Shown: piece by piece, positions 16,625-25,014 of the stretch
Layout of the letters: each line of letters starts with the position of its first letter
How positions within the stretch are numbered: the first letter of the stretch is position 1
Source: a bacterium
Lineage (GTDB): Bacteria > Patescibacteriota > Minisyncoccia > CAIUEV01
DNA length: 42,568 nucleotides
Assembly: GCA_021779255.1 (NCBI GenBank)
Contig: JAJYBC010000003.1
Span: 1 to 42,568, forward strand
Direction: 5' to 3'
The notes under the pieces: model-generated
Databases searched by the model: none
What the model saw: the letters and a program-made list of their open reading frames with translations, nothing else
Told to the model about the DNA's origin: nothing
Program-made: the position numbers and the translations under genes

Positions 16625-18679
16625 CTATTTATTTTTCAGCTCCGCCAACATCTTGCGCAGGTCTTCTTTATATTTCATTTTTTGCTCCTCAGAAATTTTA
16701 CTCACGTATTTGGAAGGTGGCGCCGGAGGAGCTTTAGGTGTGCTGTGAGTTCTTAAATTGGTATTTGGTTCAGATTTAGAATCGGTACTTTCGTTAGTTT
16801 TTCTTTGATTTTCTAACGCTCTTTGACGTCTAATTTCTCTTAAACAGTCTTTGCAATAGACTCCTCGATCGGCCTCGGGCTTGAAGGGAATTTTGGTTTT
16901 TTTACCACAACGATCGCAAGTTGCTTCGTGCCAAATAGTCGGCTTTTTCTCTCCTAGGTCTATGACTGGCGATTCTTGTAATTCAACCTTCTTTTCTTCC
17001 TTTTCATTTTCTGCTTTTTTTTTGTTCTTGTCCTCTGTTGTCTCTTCTACTGTCTCTGACGCTATTTCTTCGGCTAATTCTTCTTTAGCATTAGCTGCTG
17101 ATAGCGAATCCTCCATCTGTTGCTTTATTTCCGCTTCGATACCATCGCTTTCTTGGTCGCTAAAACCGACAATTTGTGAAGGCGACATAAATTTATCAGA
17201 AGAAGAATATTCGGATAAATTTTCATTTTTTTCATCCGAAAGAGGGTAATTTGTTGTTGAAACAACGTGAGAGGATTCCGTCCCTATTTTTTCGGACGAA
17301 TAATTATTCACTCCTGCAGAGAGATAGGATGATTCCGCCTCCACGGATTCGCCCATTTTCTCCTGTTTCATCTCTTCTTCGGTTAAACCAAAATTACGCG
17401 ACATCCATTTGGAAATTTTTTCCTCTACTTCTTTACGTGGATGACTATAGCGTTCACGCGAAACTTGAATCGCTTTTTCAACGTAAGAGACGACAGGGGC
17501 CTCAAAAGGAGGTAGGGATTTGGCGCTAAAAGCGTCGCCCGAAACTCCGTCAATCATCAATTTTAAATAAATCTGATACTTTGGTAAGTTGATAATATCG
17601 TTCATCATCACGGCCGGTTCAAATTCTTTTTCCAAGAATTCCGCATCCGCAGCGCCTACTCGAAAAGTTATTAAGGTACCAACGTTACCAAAAACCGCAT
17701 CTCGTACCTGTTCGTCTAACTGAGCAATATACTGATGGGCCACCGTTAAGTTTAGCCGATATTTTCGCGCCTCCGACAAAATACTAGCGAAAGATTCAGT
17801 CGCAAAATTTTGAAATTCATCAACGTAAAGATAAAAATCTCTTCGCGTCCCTTCGGCAATGTCTACTCGTTCCATAGCGGCTAAGTAAAGTCTGGTTACC
17901 ACCATACCGCCCAACAAAGCCATTGATTCTTCACCGATTTTGCCTTTGGATAGATTAACAATCAAAATTTTGCCTTCATCCATAATTTGTCGCATATTGA
18001 TTGTCGATTTGGTCTGACCAACAATGTGTCTGACAATTGGTGTCGAGATGAATTGACCAACTTTATTTTGAATAGCCGCCGTGGCTTCTCGGGCAAAACG
18101 TTGATCCCATTTGCCAAATTCTTCCAACCAAAAAGAACGGACAATAGGATCTTTGACTTTTTCGATCACCTGACTACGAAATTCTTTCTCGCTCATCATC
18201 CGGTTAATACCCAGCATGGTGCTACCCGGATAATCCAGTAAAGCTAAAATGGTGTTATTGAGGATATATTCCATTCGTGGACTCCAAACATCCGGCCAAA
18301 TTTTTTTAAAAACGCCCATCATTCCCGAAGCGATCAAATGTTTATGATCTTCGTCCACCGCTTCCAAGATGTTAAAAGCAACCGGATATTCTAAATCGGC
18401 CGGATTAAAATAAACAACATCGTTAACACGATCTTTGGGAATAAAATGCATAATTTCCTCGGCTGTATCGCCATGAGGATCGACAAAAGCTACCCCTCGC
18501 CCTTTTTTAATATCTTGAATAACCAGATTGCGTAACATAGCTGATTTTCCCATACCGGTTTTGCCGATCAAATACATATGACGTCGGCGATCATCCGGCT
18601 TGATCCCGAAAGACTTTTCTTCATTGCGATAGTCCGTCTTGGCAAAAATAGTGACATCTTCCTCCTTGATGCTAGCCAT
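16625..18679 (-). CDS. TraD/VirB4-like ATPase with C-terminal zinc-binding motif
   Basis: A 684-aa paralogue of the following gene, without the N-terminal membrane part. Walker A is GKTGMGKS at 39-46, Walker B YLYVDEFQNF near 286, then SILSEARKYRLN and DAVFGNVGTL. The C-terminal third is low-complexity and acidic (about 440-580), then CDRCGKKTKIPF and CKDCL form a two-CxxC zinc knuckle at about 588-613, a tail type frequent in Patescibacteria. The pair of ATPases, one anchored and one soluble, suggests a heteromeric motor. The gene follows tRNA-Leu by 28 nt on the same strand. Confidence 0.83.
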   Translation of the reverse strand: MASIKEEDVTIFAKTDYRNEEKSFGIKPDDRRRHMYLIGKTGMGKSAMLRNLVIQDIKKGRGVAFVDPHGDTAEEIMHFIPKDRVNDVVYFNPADLEYPVAFNILEAVDEDHKHLIASGMMGVFKKIWPDVWSPRMEYILNNTILALLDYPGSTMLGINRMMSEKEFRSQVIEKVKDPIVRSFWLEEFGKWDQRFAREATAAIQNKVGQFISTPIVRHIVGQTKSTINMRQIMDEGKILIVNLSKGKIGEESMALLGGMVVTRLYLAAMERVDIAEGTRRDFYLYVDEFQNFATESFASILSEARKYRLNLTVAHQYIAQLDEQVRDAVFGNVGTLITFRVGAADAEFLEKEFEPAVMMNDIINLPKYQIYLKLMIDGVSGDAFSAKSLPPFEAPVVSYVEKAIQVSRERYSHPRKEVEEKISKWMSRNFGLTEEEMKQEKMGESVEAESSYLSAGVNNYSSEKIGTESSHVVSTTNYPLSDEKNENLSEYSSSDKFMSPSQIVGFSDQESDGIEAEIKQQMEDSLSAANAKEELAEEIASETVEETTEDKNKKKAENEKEEKKVELQESPVIDLGEKKPTIWHEATCDRCGKKTKIPFKPEADRGVYCKDCLREIRRQRALENQRKTNESTDSKSEPNTNLRTHSTPKAPPAPPSKYVSKISEEQKMKYKEDLRKMLAELKNK

Positions 18680-18707
18680 GAATAAGTTTGTAAAGTTTAT
18701 AAACTAT

Positions 18708-18796
18708 TGGTACCGAAGGTGGGAATCGAACCCACACGAGGGGTGAACCTCAAGGGATTTTAAGTCCCTCGCGTCTGCCAATTCCGCCACTCCGGC
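18708..18796 (-). tRNA. tRNA-Leu(UAA)
   Basis: The reverse complement begins GCCGGAGTGGCGGAATTGGC and has a long variable arm, as expected for class II tRNA-Leu. The anticodon loop CTTAAAA gives anticodon UAA. The T arm reads GTGGGTTCGATTCCCAC. The 7-bp acceptor (GCCGGAG with CTTCGGT) is followed by discriminator A, and CCA is encoded. It lies 7 nt from the end of the HepT-like gene. Confidence 0.97.
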
Positions 18797-18803
18797 TTTG
18801 TGT

Positions 18804-19136
18804 TTACTCTTTTAGTCTCTGTTTGATAAATTTTTTATACTCAACTAAATCTTCCCGACAGGTCTTCCAAATTATTTTCTTATCGATGTTGAAATATTCA
18901 TGAATTAAAAAATTTCTCATACCGATTATCACCCTAAAATCCATTTCAGAATTTTCTTTCTTAAAGTCTCGACTTAATTTATTGGTAGCTTCACCTATAA
19001 CAGCTAATTGTCTAATAATTGCATCGTAGACAATCTCGTCATCGTAAAATTTAGCATACTTTTTACCTTTCGAGTATTTTTCCACCTGCTTAATTGCCTC
19101 TAGGATGTGCTCTAAATAAAAATTATCGTTTTTCAT
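18804..19136 (-). CDS. hepT: HepT-like HEPN ribonuclease toxin
   Basis: A 110-aa HEPN protein (DUF86). The RNase motif R74-N-F-L-I-H79-E-Y81 is a complete RX4HXY, which in characterised systems includes both the catalytic residues and the Tyr that the cognate MntA modifies. Expected role is cleavage of RNA when unchecked. Its start overlaps the MntA gene by 14 nt, a standard coupled toxin-antitoxin layout. All key residues are present, so it is probably functional. Confidence 0.88.
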   Translation of the reverse strand: MKNDNFYLEHILEAIKQVEKYSKGKKYAKFYDDEIVYDAIIRQLAVIGEATNKLSRDFKKENSEMDFRVIIGMRNFLIHEYFNIDKKIIWKTCREDLVEYKKFIKQRLKE

Positions 19137-19431
19137 AGATTTTGCAAGCTTTAGATAAAACTTCTTCTTTTATCCCTTTCTTTAGTCCCTCCTTAGTAAC
19201 TAAATCCACTTCTTTATCTAAAAACTTTTTCAAACTTAATTTGATTCTAACCAAGTCGAAAAGACCTATTTTAGCACTTTTAGTAAATTCAACTAAAATA
19301 TCCAAATCGCTTCCTTTGCTCGGTTTCCCATGAGCATAAGAACCGAACAGAGAAACTTTTTTAAAACTTTTTTGATAAGGACTAATCTCTACAGCCTCTT
19401 TAATTTTAGCCTTTAAATCCTTGTTGGTCAT
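19123..19431 (-). CDS. mntA: MntA-like minimal nucleotidyltransferase antitoxin
   Basis: A 102-aa minimal nucleotidyltransferase. G30-S31 followed by ten residues and D42-L-D44 form the GSX10DXD motif that binds Mg-NTP. Family members inactivate HepT by adding AMP to its HXY tyrosine. It is first in a two-gene operon with hepT and has a promoter at 19460-19487. Confidence 0.9.
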   Translation of the reverse strand: MTNKDLKAKIKEAVEISPYQKSFKKVSLFGSYAHGKPSKGSDLDILVEFTKSAKIGLFDLVRIKLSLKKFLDKEVDLVTKEGLKKGIKEEVLSKACKIYEKR

Positions 19432-19459
19432 CTTTGTTGTTAAAAGCTTACTCCGATAG

Positions 19460-19487
19460 ATAATACCTCGTTTTTACGAAATGTAAA
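19460..19487 (-). promoter_or_regulatory. Promoter of the mntA-hepT operon
   Basis: On the - strand TTTACA (19487-19482) and TATTAT (19465-19460) lie 16 nt apart, about 30 nt before the mntA ATG. The spacer contains TCGT-AAAA-ACGA, a short inverted repeat that could bind a regulator. Confidence 0.55.
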
Positions 19488-19490
19488 GTC

Positions 19491-21491
19491 TTAGTCGATC
19501 TGAATTTCTGGGGCGCCTTCACAGGCGGGAACCTTGTAAAGTTCTTTTTCTTTAATCAATTCCTTGGGCGGACTGCTCTTGCAAGGCGCTTTGCTGGTCA
19601 CGATTTCTTTAACAATGTTTTCTTCCGCTTGTTTTAGTTGTAAATATTTCGGTTGACCACTGCAAAAACCGTAGTGGTAATCTCCTTGGTTCATATAGCC
19701 ATTCTTAATAGGATAATCTGTCCAAGCTTTAAAATTGTACTCTAAAATAGAGGTATTTAAATCTCCTCTCGGTTGATTCTCGGTCCAATAACGCGCTAAA
19801 TGTCCTCTAACTTGACCGCTGGTCTGACCGGAGCCCGATTTATACGTTACTTCCGGTCTGTTTTTCTTACCTTCGTCAAATTCCTTCATGTTCTTATGGC
19901 TCTGAGTTGTTTCCAAACTACCTATCTGATTAGCACAGGCAATCGCTTCGATCTGACCTCTAGAAAATCCCCCCATTTTATTCAAACAAAACTGGCCGGA
20001 ATGTGTTCCCTCGTGAACTAAGAAATGGGCAATATTAATAATTTTATCTTTATGCGTCACATATATACTGCCACAACCGTCGCAAAGCCCTCCTTCCGGA
20101 TTATCACCAATATGTGCCACGAAACGAAAAATCATTTCGTACCGAAATTGATCGCGGTTGGCAATTCTTTTTAGAGCTTTGAGGATGGCTTGACGAGAAC
20201 CATCACCGTTATTCCAGTCACCAGGGTCTAAATCAGATGTTCCTCCTTGATCTTTATTAATCTTATCCATTCCATCGGATATTTTACCAAAATCATCCGT
20301 TTTACTACCAGTTGGCGCGTTGCTATTAGACATCGATTTCTGCCAACTGTTAGGATCGACCTGTGTCTTATCCGTCGATTGGTTATTATCAGTTTTACTA
20401 TTATCGGTCGCCGTTTTTTCCGTGCGATCGCCGCTGTTGGTCGCATTACTTCTATCATTTACTTCAGCCACCAAAACAGCATTCTCCTTGACTTTAGCCG
20501 TTAGACCCGACAAAGTTTGCTCAATAAAAGTATTTTTGGGATTTTGCGCCTCCAAACTATCCACTGTCTGAGTTAAAGCGGCGATCGCCTGATCGATTTT
20601 TTGCGGGTTGCTTTTGAGATCTGAAAAATTTTGAACGTCTGACAAACCCATTTTAGCTAAATCACCCGATTTCCGAAGAGAATCAAAAGTCAAATTGCCA
20701 ATATAATCGGTTAAATTATTTAAAATTTGCTTTTTCTGACTACTAGTTAGGGTTTGATTATTTTGATCCAAAAGAGACAGATTACTATAGCTAGGGTCGC
20801 CAGCTAGAATACCCAGATAAGTCCCTAAATTATCCGAAAGGGCAGTCGTATCTATTTTTAACTGACCATTCGAAGAATAACCGGCCAAAAAAGGAACTAA
20901 AACTGTTTCTTCTTTATTAACTGAATTTAATTTCGCTGGAACCGAAAAAACAATTTCCTGATTTTCCGGCAAAGAACTTTTGAGTTGAGTTAAAAAAGAA
21001 TCAGCCGAAAAATTACTCGTGATAATACCCGCTTTTTCTTGGCTATTAACAAGTGAAGAAAGCTGGGAGTAAGTTTTCAGTGAAGATAAATAGTCGGCTT
21101 TTGGTAAATCACTGCCCACTTTTTGAGTTCCTAAATTAACATTTTCACTCTCATCAACGCATTGAAATTGCCACCAAGAACCGGCATTTTGATAACCTAC
21201 CGCCGAAATAGCTCCTTTGAGAATTAACCAACCGGCCAGAATTAATGCAAAACCGATAAAAGCTTTTTTGGCTGTTCCCTTGGCTTTTTCCATAAAACTT
21301 TTCCGGCCAACCGAAAAAATATAGGCAAAGCCGGCTAAAATTAGAAAGGCGATGGCCACCGAAAAGCCAATCAGGATAATATAATTATAAATATTAACGG
21401 TGGTGGTCAGCAAACTACAAACACCGCAATCACCGCCTGAGCAAGCCACCAGACTGTCGCTCGCCGCTTGCACTGTTTGAATTAAATTCAT
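19491..21491 (-). CDS. VirB2-like pilin fused to an extracellular HExxH domain (paralogue 1)
   Basis: A 666-aa membrane protein. Residues 16-27 hold a CxGxxCxxCSL pattern (C17, C22, C25). Two TM helices at about 33-60 and 74-97 with a short basic loop between match the T4SS_pilin/VirB2 layout, and GSWWQF at 104-109 follows. Residues about 110-360 are a Gln/Ser/Asn-rich helical region, then an Asn/Asp-rich linker. The C-terminal domain has LKRIANRDQFRYEMIF, H493-E-G-T-H497 and, 18 residues on, E515 in QIEAIACANQ. This is a zincin-like signature with a third ligand. Peptidase activity is inference; the fold is not confirmed. A paralogue lies at 22259-24949. Confidence 0.75.
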   Translation of the reverse strand: MNLIQTVQAASDSLVACSGGDCGVCSLLTTTVNIYNYIILIGFSVAIAFLILAGFAYIFSVGRKSFMEKAKGTAKKAFIGFALILAGWLILKGAISAVGYQNAGSWWQFQCVDESENVNLGTQKVGSDLPKADYLSSLKTYSQLSSLVNSQEKAGIITSNFSADSFLTQLKSSLPENQEIVFSVPAKLNSVNKEETVLVPFLAGYSSNGQLKIDTTALSDNLGTYLGILAGDPSYSNLSLLDQNNQTLTSSQKKQILNNLTDYIGNLTFDSLRKSGDLAKMGLSDVQNFSDLKSNPQKIDQAIAALTQTVDSLEAQNPKNTFIEQTLSGLTAKVKENAVLVAEVNDRSNATNSGDRTEKTATDNSKTDNNQSTDKTQVDPNSWQKSMSNSNAPTGSKTDDFGKISDGMDKINKDQGGTSDLDPGDWNNGDGSRQAILKALKRIANRDQFRYEMIFRFVAHIGDNPEGGLCDGCGSIYVTHKDKIINIAHFLVHEGTHSGQFCLNKMGGFSRGQIEAIACANQIGSLETTQSHKNMKEFDEGKKNRPEVTYKSGSGQTSGQVRGHLARYWTENQPRGDLNTSILEYNFKAWTDYPIKNGYMNQGDYHYGFCSGQPKYLQLKQAEENIVKEIVTSKAPCKSSPPKELIKEKELYKVPACEGAPEIQID

Positions 21492-21724
21492 TTTTTTGTT
21501 TTAATTTTAATTGTCACCCCAAACCTTATTTTGACATCTTAAATTGTTTTAATAATACTAATTATTTTAAATAACGTCTAGCAAACCAGTACTGTCATTA
21601 CCCGGCCACAATCCCTTGGTCAAGCCAGAGGAGGTAATTCAGTCTATTTAGATTGTATTTTTGTCCCTAGATCGCCCGATTAAGTCGAACGATAACAGCG
21701 TTAACCACAGTGTAATAGCAACAT

Positions 21725-21757
21725 AAAAAAAGAACGTAGTCGGGCTACGTTCTTTAA
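21725..21757 (-). terminator. Intrinsic terminator built from a family C palindrome
   Basis: AGAACGTAG and CTACGTTCT (21731-21753) form a 9-bp perfect stem. On the - strand it is followed by seven Ts. It lies 25-50 nt past the stop of the small secreted protein gene. The rest of the 21492-21781 gap is AT-rich sequence with no ORF or other element that I can support. Confidence 0.8.
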
Positions 21758-21781
21758 AATTATTCAGTTAACAACTGATTG

Positions 21782-22147
21782 TCAATGTCTAGGATCTATA
21801 ACAATTATCGGCGGTCTCGACCTATTTTGCCCACCCGTACGAGCAAACTCCTCTAGCCAATTAATATTATTCATAACCTCACTGAAATCTATAGAATTGC
21901 GGGGACACACTTGGCGAGCACATTGGCTAGCATTTTCCACAAACGCCATAATAAAATCAGCATTCCAGTCCGCTCCAACCAACAACATTTTGACCTTGCT
22001 GTTGGTATTATTGCGAAGCCAGTTACAATCGAAACACTGCGCTCTTGAAAGTGATACGCTCACAAAAGCTAAGATTAGTACTGTAAGGAGCACTAAAGCC
22101 CAAAAAAAACCTCTACTCAACTTTTCTTCCTTAACTTCAAAACGCAT
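21782..22147 (-). CDS. Small secreted or membrane-anchored cysteine protein, unknown
   Basis: A 121-aa protein that I do not recognise. Residues about 13-34 are strongly hydrophobic and end in SRAQC, an acceptable signal-peptidase I site (Ser at -3, Ala at -1). It would be either secreted or held by a signal anchor. Four Cys remain (C38, C41, C76, C81), enough for two disulfides. The ATG is preceded by AAAGGAGGGC, the strongest Shine-Dalgarno in the window, and the gene has its own promoter and terminator. It sits between the two pilin-peptidase genes, suggesting a partner, substrate or inhibitor, but this is inference from position. Confidence 0.7.
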   Translation of the reverse strand: MRFEVKEEKLSRGFFWALVLLTVLILAFVSVSLSRAQCFDCNWLRNNTNSKVKMLLVGADWNADFIMAFVENASQCARQVCPRNSIDFSEVMNNINWLEEFARTGGQNRSRPPIIVIDPRH

Positions 22148-22154
22148 TTTAAAG

Positions 22155-22164
22155 CCCTCCTTTT
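22155..22164 (-). promoter_or_regulatory. Strong Shine-Dalgarno, unusual for this window
   Basis: AAAGGAGGGC lies 6 nt before the ATG of the small cysteine protein gene. Most other starts here have only A/T-rich leaders, so this site marks the gene as likely to be highly translated. Confidence 0.8.
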
Positions 22165-22212
22165 GTGCGATTTCCGTAGTTGCAATATGCTTTTCATATT
22201 TGTAATACGTCC

Positions 22213-22244
22213 ATTATAGTTTCAGAAAAATTCATTTTCGTCAA
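22213..22244 (-). promoter_or_regulatory. Probable promoter of the small cysteine protein gene
   Basis: A perfect TATAAT (- strand, 22218-22213) lies about 65 nt before the start codon. The best -35 is TTGACG (22244-22239), but the 20-nt spacer is long, so the -35 is uncertain. Confidence 0.45.
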
Positions 22245-22258
22245 TCTAAAAAGCGATT

Positions 22259-24949
22259 TTACCCACCCAACTTTATTTCTTTCGCTTCTTTGCATCCTTG
22301 TAATTGTTCCTCCTTATAATCTTTATCCGTTAACTGTGGTAAATCGGCGGGTGGTTTGGAAATACATTTAAAAGTATTGGTTCTGTTCATAATTAGCTCG
22401 TTGCGACCGTGTTCGTAGTCATTTAATCTCAAAATATAATCTTCTCCACCCTTGGGCCACCCGTAAACCTGAGTGGGACTAACAGGAGCTCCGTAGCCTT
22501 TGGCATAGCTAGCTGAAGAAGCGACTGCAGTCGGATTCATATCTCCTCGCGGATCAATGTCTCGATCAACCCAGCGACTGGAATAACCTCGACATTCCAG
22601 ACGATCAGTCGAGTTATTTCCTCCCGGAATTTCCAAAACTTTTACTTCTTCTTTTTGACCGGGAACTTCTTTAACCCTGCCAACGCCTCCAATCTCATTA
22701 CTCACCGCTATGTATTCCAAATTTTTATAGCTACTCGACCAACCGTCCAAAGAAAAATCGGCTTGATGAGTTGTCTCGTGAATAATCACTTCATCCAAAG
22801 ATTTAACCGGTAAACCGAAATTAACATGAATTATTCCTGATTCATTAGAAGCAGTATGTCCGCCGCCACCGGAAGGAATCATTAAACTAACATATTTAAA
22901 AATCATTAAATAACGTAATTTATCTTTGGCGTAAATTCTCTTCAGGGCTTCTTTTACTCCTTCGACACCGCCATAAGCCTGTCCGGTGTCGTTATTATTG
23001 GGGATCATCCCTTTGCCGCCTCGCTCTCCCGGATTCGGATCGGTAATTTTCGTATTACCACTATTGCCTTTATTGATCCCTTTGCCGGACGAAGCAGCAT
23101 TTTTACCGGAACCACTGGTCGGATTATTAGCGCCAGTGTTGGAACCGCCGGCAGTTATCGTATTTTTGGGATTAGCAGTTGCTGTGTTTATATTACTATT
23201 TTGATTAAAAAGACCGCTGGAATCCATCTCTCCCGAATTATTATTGCTGTTTTGACCATTATACTGATTATTTTTCTGACAATTAGGATCGAAGGAAAGA
23301 GAAACCGGTTTGCAAGAATAAGCTAACAATTTGCCTTGCTGACAATCCTGATAACCGGTCGGATAAACCGCCCAATTATTACCGATACATTGATCAACTG
23401 GGCATTGTTTGCTTAGCATACCCAAGTCAGAGCAACCACAACCATAATATTGACTAGCTGAATCTTTGTTAATAAATTTCACTTCGGATGGGGAAGTATA
23501 GGGACAAAAATCTTGACTGTTAATAACTCCATCACCATCATCATCAGCAACTTTGGTAATGCAACTGCCCTCCGCGTCGGTACAATCATCTTTTTGACAC
23601 TGGCAAACAGAACTTCCCACCTGAGGAAGTTCATTGCTATATTGTGGCGAATCCCACGAAAGATTGTCTTCCCCGCAAAGATTTGTTTGATTACCACTTT
23701 CTTTAAGCACCCAACTACCTCCGCTGTTTTGACATTTTTGCTCTAAATCAGCCAACGGACGGCAGAAAGCATCGATTTGACCAGCAAGATTGCTATCGCA
23801 TTGACATTTTCCATCAGTCCAAGTGCCTCCGTAATTTTGGCAAACCCACTGTGCTGTCTGATTATTACCGTTTGTATTTTCTTTAGTAACCGCCATAACT
23901 TTAGTCATTTTCATAACTTCCGCCGTCAAAACGGCAATAATTTTTTGACTGTCTACTTGCGGATTATTGGGATCGGCCAAACTAGCAATAATTTCAGCTA
24001 GATCGGCATTTTTTGGATCTTTCAATAAAGTTTTGGTTCGATCGCCTTGTCCCGTTTGATAATCTTTCAACATTGACCCGATTTGCGCAAAAATAGTCGA
24101 GAAATCAGTCCCCGAAGCACTATTTAACACTTGTCCGCTACTGTCAATAATGGATTGATTGTTGGTAAAATTGTTAGTACCTAAATATTGATCTAACAAA
24201 TCAGCATTAGTCACTTGTTGATTATTGTTTGATTGTTTAGCGCTTTCATTAGCCCATTGATCTTGAATTAAAGTCCAGTATTCACCCGCGTTTTTAAGAC
24301 TTAGCTCCTCGCCATTATTTTGAACGGAAAAAAGAGGCAGAAAAGTATTTTCTGCAGAATCAGTTGAGCTCACTTGGGCAGGCGCCAAAAAATTCAAAGT
24401 TTCCCCATTATTTAAACTTTTTAATTCGGCCAACAAAGCTTCTGTATCGGTCGGACCAGTTATTTTACCTGATTTATCCGGACTCGCTAAAAAAGCTTTT
24501 ACGCTGGAAAAAGTTTTTAATTTTTCGTAAAAAGGCGAAAAATAGGGTAATTTTTCACTCCAAAATTGAGTTGTTTCTTGATTGTCCGAAGAGCAACGAA
24601 ATTGCCACCAAGAACCGCTATTTTTGGGTCCGAGAGAAATAATTAATGAGTTGGTGACTATCCAACCGGTAATTATAACAGCAAAGCCGATAAGACCGCT
24701 TTTGAGTAAATTAGCCGATTGTCTAAAAAGATTCCGATTACCGGCGCTCAAAATATAGTTTAAGCCCGCAATAATAACCGCCAGAATAGCCACCACGGAG
24801 CTAACGGCCAAGAAAAAATTATAAGTCGCCGTAATCGTTTCGAATAGCGAGCAAAGATCACAATTAGGACCTTGACAAGTAACGAGACTGGTTTGCTCAG
24901 CCGCTTGAGTGATATTAACTATTTTTTCACCAAGATAAGATAGGAACAT
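22259..24949 (-). CDS. VirB2-like pilin fused to a Cys-rich region and HExxH domain (paralogue 2)
   Basis: An 896-aa paralogue of the 19491-21491 product. C25, C30 and C33 repeat the CxGxxCxxCSL pattern. TM helices lie at about 43-70 and 82-106, and GSWWQF at about 112-117. A central Cys-rich stretch (about 370-560) includes DDDGDGVINSQDFCP near 468-485, which looks like a thrombospondin type-3 calcium-binding repeat. An Asn/Gly/Ser-rich linker follows. The C-terminal domain has ALKRIYAKDKLRYLMIF, H724-E-T-T-H728 and E745 in NLEYIAVSNEIGG. Both paralogues also share PRGD(L/M)N after this. Zinc-peptidase activity on the cell surface is inferred, not shown. Confidence 0.75.
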   Translation of the reverse strand: MFLSYLGEKIVNITQAAEQTSLVTCQGPNCDLCSLFETITATYNFFLAVSSVVAILAVIIAGLNYILSAGNRNLFRQSANLLKSGLIGFAVIITGWIVTNSLIISLGPKNSGSWWQFRCSSDNQETTQFWSEKLPYFSPFYEKLKTFSSVKAFLASPDKSGKITGPTDTEALLAELKSLNNGETLNFLAPAQVSSTDSAENTFLPLFSVQNNGEELSLKNAGEYWTLIQDQWANESAKQSNNNQQVTNADLLDQYLGTNNFTNNQSIIDSSGQVLNSASGTDFSTIFAQIGSMLKDYQTGQGDRTKTLLKDPKNADLAEIIASLADPNNPQVDSQKIIAVLTAEVMKMTKVMAVTKENTNGNNQTAQWVCQNYGGTWTDGKCQCDSNLAGQIDAFCRPLADLEQKCQNSGGSWVLKESGNQTNLCGEDNLSWDSPQYSNELPQVGSSVCQCQKDDCTDAEGSCITKVADDDGDGVINSQDFCPYTSPSEVKFINKDSASQYYGCGCSDLGMLSKQCPVDQCIGNNWAVYPTGYQDCQQGKLLAYSCKPVSLSFDPNCQKNNQYNGQNSNNNSGEMDSSGLFNQNSNINTATANPKNTITAGGSNTGANNPTSGSGKNAASSGKGINKGNSGNTKITDPNPGERGGKGMIPNNNDTGQAYGGVEGVKEALKRIYAKDKLRYLMIFKYVSLMIPSGGGGHTASNESGIIHVNFGLPVKSLDEVIIHETTHQADFSLDGWSSSYKNLEYIAVSNEIGGVGRVKEVPGQKEEVKVLEIPGGNNSTDRLECRGYSSRWVDRDIDPRGDMNPTAVASSASYAKGYGAPVSPTQVYGWPKGGEDYILRLNDYEHGRNELIMNRTNTFKCISKPPADLPQLTDKDYKEEQLQGCKEAKEIKLGG

Positions 24950-24974
24950 TATTTTTTTATTTATATGAACGATT

Positions 24975-25006
24975 TCGTAGGGGCGTATTGCAATACGCCC
25001 CTACGA
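24975..25006. repeat. REP-like palindrome, family A (perfect 32-nt)
   Basis: TCGTAGGGGCGTATTG and its exact complement lie back to back. It fills the short gap between the anchored 213-aa protein gene and the pilin-peptidase paralogue 2 gene. Same family as 32709, 33354, 36395 and 36723. Confidence 0.95.
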
Positions 25007-25014
25007 TGGGTACT

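Noticed and set aside
19491-24949. RGD motif as evidence of integrin binding
   Set aside because: PRGD is shared by both pilin-peptidases, but the tripeptide is common and no fold places it on an exposed loop.
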